Shown here piece after piece: positions 1 through 6,390 of a stretch of 10,086 nucleotides of DNA. The translations under genes were made by a program, and so were the position numbers. This DNA is from DATDYA01 sp035289165 (GTDB lineage Bacteria > Patescibacteriota > Patescibacteriia > Magasanikbacterales > GWA2-37-8), in contig DATDYA010000061.1 in NCBI GenBank assembly GCA_035289165.1, positions 1-10,086 on the forward strand, given 5' to 3'. Below the pieces are notes generated by a model. The model did not search any database. It saw only the letters and a program-made list of their open reading frames with translations, and had not been told where the DNA came from. Each line of letters begins with the position of its first letter. The stretch's first letter is position 1.

Positions 1-142
1 CGACCTCGAGAACCAAGAATGTCCGTCTTCCGTGAGCGGCGCCGGCCGAATAGCCGACGACGTAGGCAAATCGCCCGCGGAAGAAGACTTTGCCGCGCGT
101 TCCAGCGAGGTCGCGCGGCCAACCTCGTACAAACTGGCTCAT
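1..142 (-). CDS. Unrecognised protein, N-terminal part only (runs off the left edge)
   Basis: An open frame of 47 codons reads from ATG (complement of 140-142) to the window edge without a stop. It begins MSQFVRGWPRDLAGTRGK and continues through VFFRGRFAYVVGYSAG. I do not recognise the family. The visible part is basic, rich in Arg and Gly, and shows no signal peptide or membrane segment. The start is supported by a strong Shine-Dalgarno (GGAGGTG, complement of 147-153) six bases upstream and by an extended -10 promoter at 178-186. The DNA is GC-rich (63% in bases 1-60), unlike the pilus genes. It is divergent from the gene at 336-767 and separated from it by 193 bases. The plus-strand frame over the same bases (32-325) lacks comparable initiation signals and is probably a shadow. 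The gene is probably real; its function is unknown. Confidence 0.6.
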   Translation of the reverse strand, partial: MSQFVRGWPRDLAGTRGKVFFRGRFAYVVGYSAGAAHGRRTFLVLEV

Positions 143-146
143 GACA

Positions 147-153
147 CACCTCC
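147..153 (-). promoter_or_regulatory. Shine-Dalgarno of the left-edge gene
   Basis: The minus strand reads GGAGGTG, then five bases, then ATG at 142-140, so the GGAGG core ends six bases before the start. This is the best match to the anti-SD in the window and fixes the start of the truncated gene. Confidence 0.6.
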
Positions 154-177
154 GTTCCGAGCCAGTGTCTCAAGGGT

Positions 178-186
178 AGTATACCA
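178..186 (-). promoter_or_regulatory. Extended -10 promoter for the left-edge gene
   Basis: The minus strand reads TGGTATACT (complement of 178-186), an extended -10 of the TGnTATAAT type with one mismatch in the hexamer. The upstream -35 region is weak (AAGACA-like at a 16-base spacing), as is common for extended -10 promoters. Transcription would start near 171, giving a leader of roughly 30 bases that contains the Shine-Dalgarno at 147-153. The promoter is divergent from the one at 237-265. Confidence 0.5.
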
Positions 187-236
187 CAGTCTCAATTTTT
201 GTCTTTCTCGCCTTTTTTGCCAGTGGATAACCTCCC

Positions 237-265
237 TCGACAACTCTCTCTCTCTTTGTTACAAT
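237..265 (+). promoter_or_regulatory. Sigma70-type promoter for the gene at 336-767
   Basis: A -35 box TCGACA (237-242) and a -10 box TACAAT (260-265) are separated by 17 bases, each with one mismatch to consensus. The predicted start is near 272, leaving a leader of about 64 bases. The spacer contains a CT-rich run. The two divergent -10 boxes lie about 75 bases apart, so a single regulator could act on both. Confidence 0.6.
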
Positions 266-323
266 GGGCTGTTTCCTGGAAGACCCCAGGCAACGCCAAG
301 CCCCAGGCGGTGTGGGGTGAGTT

Positions 324-329
324 AGGAAG
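324..329 (+). promoter_or_regulatory. Shine-Dalgarno of the gene at 336-767
   Basis: AGGAAG lies six bases before the ATG at 336. The leader just upstream can form a short hairpin (CCCCA at 301-305 with TGGGG at 313-317), whose role, if any, is unknown. Confidence 0.55.
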
Positions 330-335
330 ACGATC

Positions 336-767
336 ATGTTTGATCGGGTGTGCGTGAACTTCGCGTGGATTACACGCACGGATGGCACCAGGGACGTCGC
401 GGTGATGTTCTCCGACGAGACGTGGGCGGGCATCGTCCACGAGGAGTGCACCGCCAATTCCGGTACGGCCACCACCCTTCCCTTCGATCAGCCCTTCGAC
501 CATGAGTGGACGGCGATCGGACAGGACGACCGCAAGCTGTACAACAGCATGCGCGGCCTTGATCTCGTGGTCAAGGGAAACGAGCCGATGGTTCGTGCCC
601 TGCTCCGCAAGGCGCTCTCCGCCCTGATCAAGTCGCTGGCCCGCGATCCGAGCTTCCACTCGCGGAAGTTTTTCCGCAACTCCGATGAGAAGGCCGTGGT
701 CCTGAAGGAGAAGCCCCTGGGCCGTGCCAGCCTGAGCCCGCCCCCGAAGACCAGCGAGAAGAGCTGA
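336..767 (+). CDS. Unrecognised 143-residue soluble protein in a GC-rich island
   Basis: I do not recognise this protein. It begins MFDRVCVNFAWITRTDGTRD and ends with a Ser/Pro/Lys-rich, probably flexible tail (about residues 120-143). There is no signal peptide or membrane segment. The middle (about 55-110) looks helical, with a basic stretch at 85-115. Codons end overwhelmingly in G or C, and a sampled line (541-600) is 60% GC, unlike the pil genes. The ATG is supported by a Shine-Dalgarno at 324-329 and a promoter at 237-265; the stop is TGA. Long antisense frames over the same DNA (192-659, 488-802) lack these signals and are probably by-products of high GC. The gene has its own promoter and terminator, so it resembles a self-contained acquired cassette. 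A transferred gene, or an unusual resident gene, would both fit. Confidence 0.6.
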   Translation: MFDRVCVNFAWITRTDGTRDVAVMFSDETWAGIVHEECTANSGTATTLPFDQPFDHEWTAIGQDDRKLYNSMRGLDLVVKGNEPMVRALLRKALSALIKSLARDPSFHSRKFFRNSDEKAVVLKEKPLGRASLSPPPKTSEKS

Positions 768-812
768 CCATCAGCGGCCAATTCCGGCCACTCACTACGC
801 ACAACAAATGCG

Positions 813-877
813 TCGCTTCCCAGTGACGCCCTTAGACAAAAATTATCAATTGTTGTCTAAGGGAAACTGGGAAGTGA
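813..877. repeat. 65-base imperfect palindrome (long hairpin)
   Basis: Nested arms pair across this stretch. The outer arm CTTCCCAGT (816-824) pairs with ACTGGGAAG (866-874), and 813-815 with 875-877 add three more pairs, one of them a wobble. After a 4/2-base internal loop, CCCTTAGACAA (829-839) pairs with TTGTCTAAGGG (853-863). After one mismatch, AATT (841-844) pairs with AATT (848-851) around a three-base loop. No T-run follows on either strand, so this is not itself an intrinsic terminator. It lies 45 bases after the stop at 767 and 18 bases before the terminator, so it would be in the 3' UTR of the upstream gene. It could be an RNA stability element, a small RNA, or a DNA-level recombination or binding site. 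Confidence 0.8.
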
Positions 878-895
878 TTAAACGGAACACATATT

Positions 896-933
896 ATCCA
901 ACACTACGGTGTTGGATTTTTGTTTTCTTTTTT
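896..933 (+). terminator. Intrinsic terminator with UACG tetraloop
   Basis: ATCCAACAC (896-904) and GTGTTGGAT (909-917) form a 9-bp stem closed by the loop TACG. C(UACG)G belongs to the very stable UNCG tetraloop class. A T-rich tract interrupted only by single G and C bases follows (917-933). It ends the island transcript and insulates the pilus operon, whose promoter starts about 20 bases downstream. Confidence 0.88.
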
Positions 934-950
934 ATATTTTTTGTTTCTTC

Positions 951-979
951 TTCATCATTATCAAATAATATGGTATAAT
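951..979 (+). promoter_or_regulatory. Extended -10 promoter of the pilus operon
   Basis: TGG (971-973) followed by TATAAT (974-979) is a perfect extended -10 element. The -35 region (TTCATC at 951-956, 17-base spacer) is poor. Transcription would begin near 986, leaving a leader of only about 21 bases before the pilB ATG at 1007. Confidence 0.7.
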
Positions 980-982
980 TCC

Positions 983-1002
983 TTTGCAAATACTTTTGCG
1001 AA
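983..1002 (+). promoter_or_regulatory. Hairpin at the 5' end of the pil mRNA
   Basis: Bases 983-990 (TTTGCAAA) can pair with 995-1002 (TTTGCGAA) around the loop TACT: 8 bp with one U-G wobble. It falls at or just after the predicted transcription start and ends four bases before the pilB ATG. No Shine-Dalgarno is present. A 5' stem of this kind could protect the message or tune pilB initiation; this is inference. Confidence 0.4.
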
Positions 1003-1006
1003 TTTT

Positions 1007-2731
1007 ATGTTACCTACCGATACATTAAAAGAAGTAATTAAAAAATTTAAACTTGTCCCCGCTTCAACCATACGTTCTTTGGCGGCCAAGGCAGAAAAAC
1101 AAAACAAGGAGTTTGAGGATGTTTTGGTTGCCGAAGGACCAATTTCGGAAGAAGAACTATATGAAAAAGCGGGAAAATACTTAGATTTTCCGTTTATTGG
1201 CCTTAAAGGCAAAGAAATTAAAAAAGAAATATTAAATTTAATCCCCGGGCCTTTAGCCGGCACCCACCAAGTGGTCGCTTTCGATAAAGACGCCACTGAA
1301 CTAAAACTCGCAATGACTGACCCGACGGATATCCAAACGATTGAATTTCTGCGTCGAAAGACAGGGTTGGAGCCCAAGGTATTTATTACCACCCCAGGAG
1401 ACCTAAAAGATGCCCTCCGCCGCTACCATGCGGAATTGGAAGATGATTTAAAAATTGTTTCGGATAATGGTTCGGGGACAGTTAATGCCAAAGATTTAAA
1501 AAAGGCGGCGGAAGAATTACCGGTCATTAACATTATTAATAGTGTCCTAGAACATGCGGTTTACGAAGGGGCGTCGGACATACATATCGAGCCGGGTGAA
1601 AAAGAAGTGGTTATTCGTTACCGTATTGATGGTATCCTAAAACCAGTCATGACCTTGCCTAAGGCCATTCAAAATGGTATTACGGCCAGAATTAAAATTC
1701 TGGCTAATCTAAAGCTAGATGAGCATATGATACCGCAAGACGGGCGTTTCAAAATCCAGATCCAGGATGAAAAACTAGCTTTCCGTGTTTCCATTCTCCC
1801 GGTCTATGACGGAGAGAAGGTGGTGATGCGTCTTTTACATGAAGGTACTAAACCATTAACTCTCGATCAGCTCGGCTTCTTACCAAAAATTAAAGAAATT
1901 GTTGAACAGGCGATTAAGAAACCACACGGCATGATTCTCGTGACTGGCCCGACTGGTTCTGGTAAAACCACCACGCTTTATTCCATCTTAGGTATTTTAA
2001 ACCAACCCGGTGTAAACATTTCAACAATTGAAGACCCGATCGAGTACCGTGTCGCTGGGGTTAACCAGAGCCAGATTAATCCAAAAGTTGGTTTCACCTT
2101 TGCTTCTGGTCTTCGTTCTCTCCTCCGTCAAGATCCAAACGTCATTATGGTCGGTGAAATCCGTGATGAAGAAACGGCCGAAATTGCTATTCACTCGGCT
2201 ATGACGGGCCATCTGGTGCTATCCACTTTACACACCAATGATGCTCCAACGGCCTTGCCCCGTTTAACGGATATGGGCGTAGCGCCATTTCTGGTCGCCT
2301 TTACGGCCAACATCATTGTGGCCCAACGCCTAGTCCGAAAAATTTGTCCACACTGCAAAAAAGAATATAAATTAGAAAAAAATGCCGTGACCGATCTTTT
2401 GCGAATATTTGATGTTAAAAAAATGGGAGCACTGTTCGAAAAATATGCTGACCTTAAAGTCAAAGAAAAAACTCTGGAAAGCATGACTTTCTACCAAGGT
2501 GCGGGTTGCCGTCGTTGTGGGGATACTGGTTACAAAGGGCGCCAAGGTATTTACGAGGTGTTAGAGATAGATGACAAGTTAACCCAGATTATTAATGCCC
2601 GCGGCACAGCGGAAGAAATTAAAAAGTACGCCCGAGAAAAAGGTATGCTAACCATGTCGGAAGATGGTCTGATTAAAGCCAAACTTGGTATTACCACTAT
2701 TTCTGAAATACTTCGCGTTACCAAAGAATAA
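1007..2731 (+). CDS. pilB: Type IV pilus extension ATPase PilB
   Basis: Cytoplasmic hexameric ATPase that drives pilin polymerisation through the platform protein PilC. The 574 residues fit the usual length. Order: an N-terminal MshEN/T2SSE_N-like region (about 1-150, without an obvious c-di-GMP motif), a linker, then the secretion ATPase core. The core has Walker A GPTGSGKT (314-321), Walker B within VIMVGEIRD (379-387) and the His box GHLVLSTLHTND (401-412). Zinc-binding cysteines C447/C450 and C501/C504 form the two CxxC pairs typical of PilB and GspE, and are absent from PilT. I chose the ATG at 1007 because the frame stays open upstream only to a TTG at 920, and that extension would cross the terminator U-tract and the promoter -10. 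It is the first gene of the operon and is followed by pilC after 2 bases. There is no Shine-Dalgarno. Confidence 0.96.
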   Translation: MLPTDTLKEVIKKFKLVPASTIRSLAAKAEKQNKEFEDVLVAEGPISEEELYEKAGKYLDFPFIGLKGKEIKKEILNLIPGPLAGTHQVVAFDKDATELKLAMTDPTDIQTIEFLRRKTGLEPKVFITTPGDLKDALRRYHAELEDDLKIVSDNGSGTVNAKDLKKAAEELPVINIINSVLEHAVYEGASDIHIEPGEKEVVIRYRIDGILKPVMTLPKAIQNGITARIKILANLKLDEHMIPQDGRFKIQIQDEKLAFRVSILPVYDGEKVVMRLLHEGTKPLTLDQLGFLPKIKEIVEQAIKKPHGMILVTGPTGSGKTTTLYSILGILNQPGVNISTIEDPIEYRVAGVNQSQINPKVGFTFASGLRSLLRQDPNVIMVGEIRDEETAEIAIHSAMTGHLVLSTLHTNDAPTALPRLTDMGVAPFLVAFTANIIVAQRLVRKICPHCKKEYKLEKNAVTDLLRIFDVKKMGALFEKYADLKVKEKTLESMTFYQGAGCRRCGDTGYKGRQGIYEVLEIDDKLTQIINARGTAEEIKKYAREKGMLTMSEDGLIKAKLGITTISEILRVTKE

Positions 2732-2733
2732 CT

Positions 2734-3858
2734 ATGTTTGCGACTAAAAATTCACCAACCATCGGGAAAGAGCCGGTGGTATCCGAAAATAAAATTGATG
2801 CTTGGATTACGGATCATTTGACTCGGATACCCATGGTTTTAAAGATGCTTTTTATCTACCATCTTAAAACCATGATTAAGGCTGGCTTACCGATTGTTAA
2901 CGCTCTGCAAGTTTTGGGCCAGGAAATTGAAAACAAGCGACTTAAAAAAGTGATTGGCAAAATTAAAGAGGGAGTAGAAAAAGGTAAACAGTTAAGCGAG
3001 GTTTTGGCTCTCTACCCCAAGGTTTTTCCACCAATCTACGTTAGTATGGTCGCGGCCGGCGAAGCTGGTGGCCGAATGGAAGAAGCTTTGGATCAGATCC
3101 ATATCCAGATGAAAAAAGGCCACGAACTAACGAGTAAGGTTCGTGGGGCGATGGTCTACCCCGCGGTTATTTTAGTCGCTATGGTTGGCATCGCGATCGA
3201 GGTGGTGGTCTTTGTTTTACCGAAAGTGATGGTCATGTTTAATGATTTTAATGCCGAGCTTCCCTTACCAACCAAAATTTTGATCGCTATTACCGAAGGA
3301 ACGCAGAAATACGGCATATTTATGGCCATTGGCGCGGTAGCGATAATCGTTGGTTTTATTCAGCTCATAAAAATTCGCTCGGTTAAAGAAAAACTCCATG
3401 CCTTTAATTTGATTTTACCTTTGGCCGGTCCGATCATTAAAAAAATTAACTTGGCCCGTTTTACTTTGACTCTTTCTTCGCTAATGCAGAGTTCGATTCC
3501 GATTATCGACGCGGTCCGAATTACCTCGGAAGTACAAAGTAACTTGGTTTATAAAAACAACTTACTAATTGTTTCGGAAAAACTTAAAAAAGGTGAACCA
3601 CTCTCCGAGATTCTAGCTGAATTTCCCAAGGCTTTCCCGCCGATGGTAACAGAAATGATCATGGTTGGCGAACAGTCGGGTGAGGTGGAACATATGTTAA
3701 AAGAATTGTCTGACTATTATTCAAACGAAGTGGATAACACGATGAAAAATTTTTCAACCATTATTGAACCGGTAATTATTTTAATTCTTGGCCTGGCTGT
3801 GGCTGGCATCGCGGTCGCAGTTATCATGCCAATGTATTCTTTGGCCGAGAGTTTCTAA
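2734..3858 (+). CDS. pilC: Type IV pilus inner-membrane platform protein PilC
   Basis: Polytopic membrane protein on which PilB acts to feed pilins into the fibre. The 374 residues are slightly short of the usual ~400, through a short N-terminus. It has two T2SSF domains. The first (about 40-140) carries MIKAGLPIVNAL and VAAGEAGGRMEEAL; the second (about 243-345) carries LMQSSIPIIDAV and MVGEQSGEVEHML, the internal duplication typical of the family. Membrane segments lie at about 141-167, 193-213 and 347-368. It begins 2 bases after pilB and ends 2 bases before pilM. No Shine-Dalgarno precedes the ATG, so translation is probably coupled to pilB. Family assignment is secure. Confidence 0.95.
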   Translation: MFATKNSPTIGKEPVVSENKIDAWITDHLTRIPMVLKMLFIYHLKTMIKAGLPIVNALQVLGQEIENKRLKKVIGKIKEGVEKGKQLSEVLALYPKVFPPIYVSMVAAGEAGGRMEEALDQIHIQMKKGHELTSKVRGAMVYPAVILVAMVGIAIEVVVFVLPKVMVMFNDFNAELPLPTKILIAITEGTQKYGIFMAIGAVAIIVGFIQLIKIRSVKEKLHAFNLILPLAGPIIKKINLARFTLTLSSLMQSSIPIIDAVRITSEVQSNLVYKNNLLIVSEKLKKGEPLSEILAEFPKAFPPMVTEMIMVGEQSGEVEHMLKELSDYYSNEVDNTMKNFSTIIEPVIILILGLAVAGIAVAVIMPMYSLAESF

Positions 3859-3860
3859 TT

Positions 3861-4952
3861 ATGTTTTTACAAAATCCCTTTACGGGTGCCTTTGGCCTAA
3901 ACATCGGCGACCTGTCCATAAAATTAATGCAGCTAGAACGGCGGAAAAACCTTCGCGGCCACAATTATTATCATGTCAAAGAACTTCGTACCGCTCCCCT
4001 TTCCCCTGGTTGTATTGTAAACGGAGAAATTCAACAACCTGAAATGATCCGTAAAAAAATCCTTTATCTCCTTGGCCGGGAAGGCCGATACAAGGCGATT
4101 AAGTCTCCCTGGGTAGTGGCCGACCTACCAGAACCAAAAACTTTCTTAAAAGTAATTACCCTGGACGCCAACCCTGATCAAGTGACCGAGGAAGATGTCG
4201 TCTATCAGGCCAAAAAACACCTACCTTTTGAAATTGAAGAAACCTACCTTGATTGGAAGGTTTTGGGCAGTAATTCCGACAGCAACCACGCCAAAGTCTT
4301 GGTGGGGGCAGTACCAAAAGTAACGGCTGATTCCTATACTTATCTTTTAGAGAGCGTCGGCCTAACCCCCCTGGCTTTAGAAATTGAGGTCTTGTCGATC
4401 GCGCGGGCGCTCGTACCCGAACACAGTCCAGAAGAAAAAGCGAGTGCTATTTTAGACCTTGGCGCAACCCGCTCCTCTTTAATATTTTTCGACCATGAGG
4501 GAGTAAAATTTAGTACACATTTAAATTTCTCGGGCGAGATTCTAACCACCGCGATCGCCCAAGAGATGAAACTGGACTACGACCGAGCCGAGACTTTAAA
4601 AATTGAGAGGGGAATTACTTATTCCAAACAAGATCCGAAATATCTAAAAATAATTTCAAAATTTACCGATGAATTAGTAAGTGAAGTTAAGAAAGCGATT
4701 AGTTTTTACCAGGAACATTTCGCCGAAACCGACCCGATTCAAGAAGTAAACCTCTGCGGCGGATCCGCTTCTTTAAAAAACTTGCCCGAGACGATTAGCC
4801 GAAAATTAAAGGTGCGAGCGACTGTTTTACCACTTTTACCGGTTCTTAAATTTCCCGGCCAATTAGCCACCCATGCTAGTGGTTCTTCTTTAGCTTCCGT
4901 GGTTGGTTTGGCCTTACGCGCCGCACAAAATCCTTTTTTGCTTAAAGATTAA
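3861..4952 (+). CDS. pilM: Type IV pilus assembly protein PilM (actin-like ATPase fold)
   Basis: Cytoplasmic actin/FtsA-like protein that binds the N-terminal tail of PilN and links the alignment complex to the ATPase side. The 363 residues match the family (~350). Nucleotide-site motifs are visible: phosphate-1 region FGLNIGDLSIKLMQL (11-25), phosphate-2 AILDLGATRSSLIFF (196-210) and adenosine motif VNLCGGSASL (296-305). The middle (about 120-190) corresponds to the 1C-type subdomain insertion. There is no membrane segment. It starts 2 bases after pilC, and pilN starts 1 base after its stop. A weak GAGAG lies well upstream of the start, not a convincing Shine-Dalgarno. Confidence 0.94.
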   Translation: MFLQNPFTGAFGLNIGDLSIKLMQLERRKNLRGHNYYHVKELRTAPLSPGCIVNGEIQQPEMIRKKILYLLGREGRYKAIKSPWVVADLPEPKTFLKVITLDANPDQVTEEDVVYQAKKHLPFEIEETYLDWKVLGSNSDSNHAKVLVGAVPKVTADSYTYLLESVGLTPLALEIEVLSIARALVPEHSPEEKASAILDLGATRSSLIFFDHEGVKFSTHLNFSGEILTTAIAQEMKLDYDRAETLKIERGITYSKQDPKYLKIISKFTDELVSEVKKAISFYQEHFAETDPIQEVNLCGGSASLKNLPETISRKLKVRATVLPLLPVLKFPGQLATHASGSSLASVVGLALRAAQNPFLLKD

Positions 4953-4953
4953 T

Positions 4954-5496
4954 ATGTTCCGCCAAGCTGTAAACCTACTGCCACCACCGAAAAAATCTAA
5001 GTTGGAAAACCTGGTCCGCTTTATTTTCGTTAAAAACATGCTGGAGATTGTCCTCATAACCGCAGCAGTTTTGGCGATTAGCCTTATTTGGAGCTGGCTA
5101 ACCTTGCAGGAAGATTTTAATTCTCTTTCCGAAAGCGCGATCGTTGTTAGCCAGGAATTTACTACCCAAAACCAAGAAGTCCGGGACGCCAATCGACGTT
5201 TAGAAAATTTTAACAATGCTGGCCAAGGTTTTAAGAGAATGTTGCCAGAACTATTAACTGTAGCGGATAATCTGCCGAAAGATATTACCTTAAACAGTTT
5301 AAACATTAACCGGGCTGATTCAAGTTTGAGCATTAGTGGTAGCGCTTTAACGCGACAAGCACTTCTAGATTACCAAGAAAAATTAAAAGAGATTACCTGG
5401 CTAGAAAATGTTTCTTCGCCGATTTCCCGCCTTTTACAAAAAGAAAACATTCCGTTTGAATTTAAAATTAAAATTAAAGGCTGGCCCAGTCTTTAA
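4954..5496 (+). CDS. pilN: Type IV pilus alignment protein PilN
   Basis: Bitopic membrane protein of the PilMNO alignment complex. The short cytoplasmic N-terminus MFRQAVNLLPPP contains the (I/V)NLLP motif that docks in the PilM groove. One membrane segment follows (about 29-48), then a coiled coil (about 50-85) and an outward alpha/beta domain to residue 180, where PilN pairs with PilO. I use the ATG at 4954 rather than the in-frame ATG at 4903. The upstream choice would add 17 residues from inside pilM and bury the NLLP motif. The start lies 1 base after the pilM stop; no Shine-Dalgarno is seen. Confidence 0.92.
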   Translation: MFRQAVNLLPPPKKSKLENLVRFIFVKNMLEIVLITAAVLAISLIWSWLTLQEDFNSLSESAIVVSQEFTTQNQEVRDANRRLENFNNAGQGFKRMLPELLTVADNLPKDITLNSLNINRADSSLSISGSALTRQALLDYQEKLKEITWLENVSSPISRLLQKENIPFEFKIKIKGWPSL

Positions 5497-5501
5497 AAAA
5501 T

Positions 5502-6038
5502 ATGCACACGTCGCAAGAAAAGAAAGTCTATATTCTCCTTATCGCCATTAGTCTCTTAACTATCGGCATTGTTTTAGGTGTAATCTACCCGACGACAAAC
5601 GATATTAACAACCTAAAAGAAGAGACCGCCAATCTAAAAAATTTCTTGGAAAAACGCTACCAACGTACTGTGCAATCGCGAAATTCTGTCCATAAAATTG
5701 AGGCGGTAAGAGAACAGGTGGCGCTTTTAGACAAACACCTTTTCAAATCTGGACGAGAACTGGAGTTTATCACCCTCCTTGAGAATTTATCCCCGAAATT
5801 TAAGCTAGAACAAAAAATTAACAGTAGTAACTTAGACGACCCCAACAAACAGGCGCTCCAGTTTAATCTCATCCTTAACGGCAGTTACAAGAACGCCTTA
5901 AGATATTTAAACGAGCTAGAAAATTTGCCTTATTTTATTAAACTAGAAAATATTTCTTTGTCTCCCACCGGACAAAGTCCGGAAAAAGATAGCACGGTCC
6001 GTTTGGTCTTAGACATTTCCCTATATGTTTCTAAATAA
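5502..6038 (+). CDS. pilO: Type IV pilus alignment protein PilO
   Basis: Partner of PilN in the inner-membrane alignment complex. The 178 residues show a short cytoplasmic N-terminus (MHTSQEKK), a membrane segment (about 9-28), a coiled coil (about 32-80) and an outward ferredoxin-like domain (about 85-178) containing the stretch YKNALRYLNELENLPYFIKL, typical of PilO. The assignment rests on this architecture and on its place after pilN, because PilO sequences diverge strongly. Gap to pilN is 5 bases with no Shine-Dalgarno. The next gene starts 14 bases before its stop. No PilP lipoprotein follows, as expected for a cell without an outer membrane. Confidence 0.88.
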   Translation: MHTSQEKKVYILLIAISLLTIGIVLGVIYPTTNDINNLKEETANLKNFLEKRYQRTVQSRNSVHKIEAVREQVALLDKHLFKSGRELEFITLLENLSPKFKLEQKINSSNLDDPNKQALQFNLILNGSYKNALRYLNELENLPYFIKLENISLSPTGQSPEKDSTVRLVLDISLYVSK

Positions 6039-6390
6039 ACCGCTCAATCTGAAATTAAGACCGCCCGGTAAATACGCCGGTTGGCGATTATTGAGCATAC
6101 TACTCATGGGCGTCTTACTTTTAGCATCCCTCTTTACATATTACTTTATTTACAATAATATCTATACGACCCTAGCTGATGCTAATGCGGTTATTGCCCT
6201 GAACTCGCAGATTGGCGGAGAAACTGTCGACCAGGGGGCTTATGAAAAATCCTTAGTACTACTCGCAACCAAAGAAACGCCCTACATTATTCCAACCACA
6301 ACCCGAGACATCTTCCGAAACAACATTATAGAGATGTATGAGACAAAAGCAAGCACCACAACTACCACCACCGTCCCCGCCACACCATAA
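6025..6390 (+). CDS. Small single-pass membrane protein of the pilus operon, family not recognised
   Basis: A 121-residue protein with a basic N-terminus (about 1-21), one membrane segment (about 22-43, SILLMGVLLLASLF) and an outward part of about 78 residues ending in a Thr-rich tail (TTTTTTVPATP). There is no lipobox cysteine, so it is not a classic PilP lipoprotein. It overlaps pilO by 14 bases, which suggests translational coupling and a role in the same complex. Its position equals that of pilP in Gram-negative operons and its topology resembles PilN and PilO, so it may be a fourth alignment subunit or an accessory protein; this is inference. Its last 53 bases also encode the start of the next gene in another frame. 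Confidence 0.75.
   Translation: MFLNKPLNLKLRPPGKYAGWRLLSILLMGVLLLASLFTYYFIYNNIYTTLADANAVIALNSQIGGETVDQGAYEKSLVLLATKETPYIIPTTTRDIFRNNIIEMYETKASTTTTTTVPATP

Noticed and set aside
32..325. A 97-codon plus-strand open frame at the left edge
   Set aside because: It has no initiation signals, crosses both divergent promoters, and is opposite the SD-led minus-strand gene.
192..659. A 155-codon minus-strand open frame opposite the gene at 336-767
   Set aside because: It lacks a Shine-Dalgarno and promoter at its start, has no recognisable family, and lies opposite a frame with a promoter, SD and terminator. High GC content makes long antisense frames common.
813..877. The long palindrome as an integron attC site or an intrinsic terminator
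   Set aside because: No RYYYAAC/GTTRRRY core sites are found on either strand, there is no integrase gene, and no T-run follows the stem on either strand.
920..1006. N-terminal extension of PilB from a TTG at 920
   Set aside because: The extension overlaps the terminator U-tract and the pilB promoter -10; the family N-terminus fits the ATG at 1007.
1685..1704. Inverted repeat GCCAGAATT/AATTCTGGC inside pilB
   Set aside because: It lies in a conserved coding stretch (ARIKILAN) and has no regulatory context, so it is probably chance.
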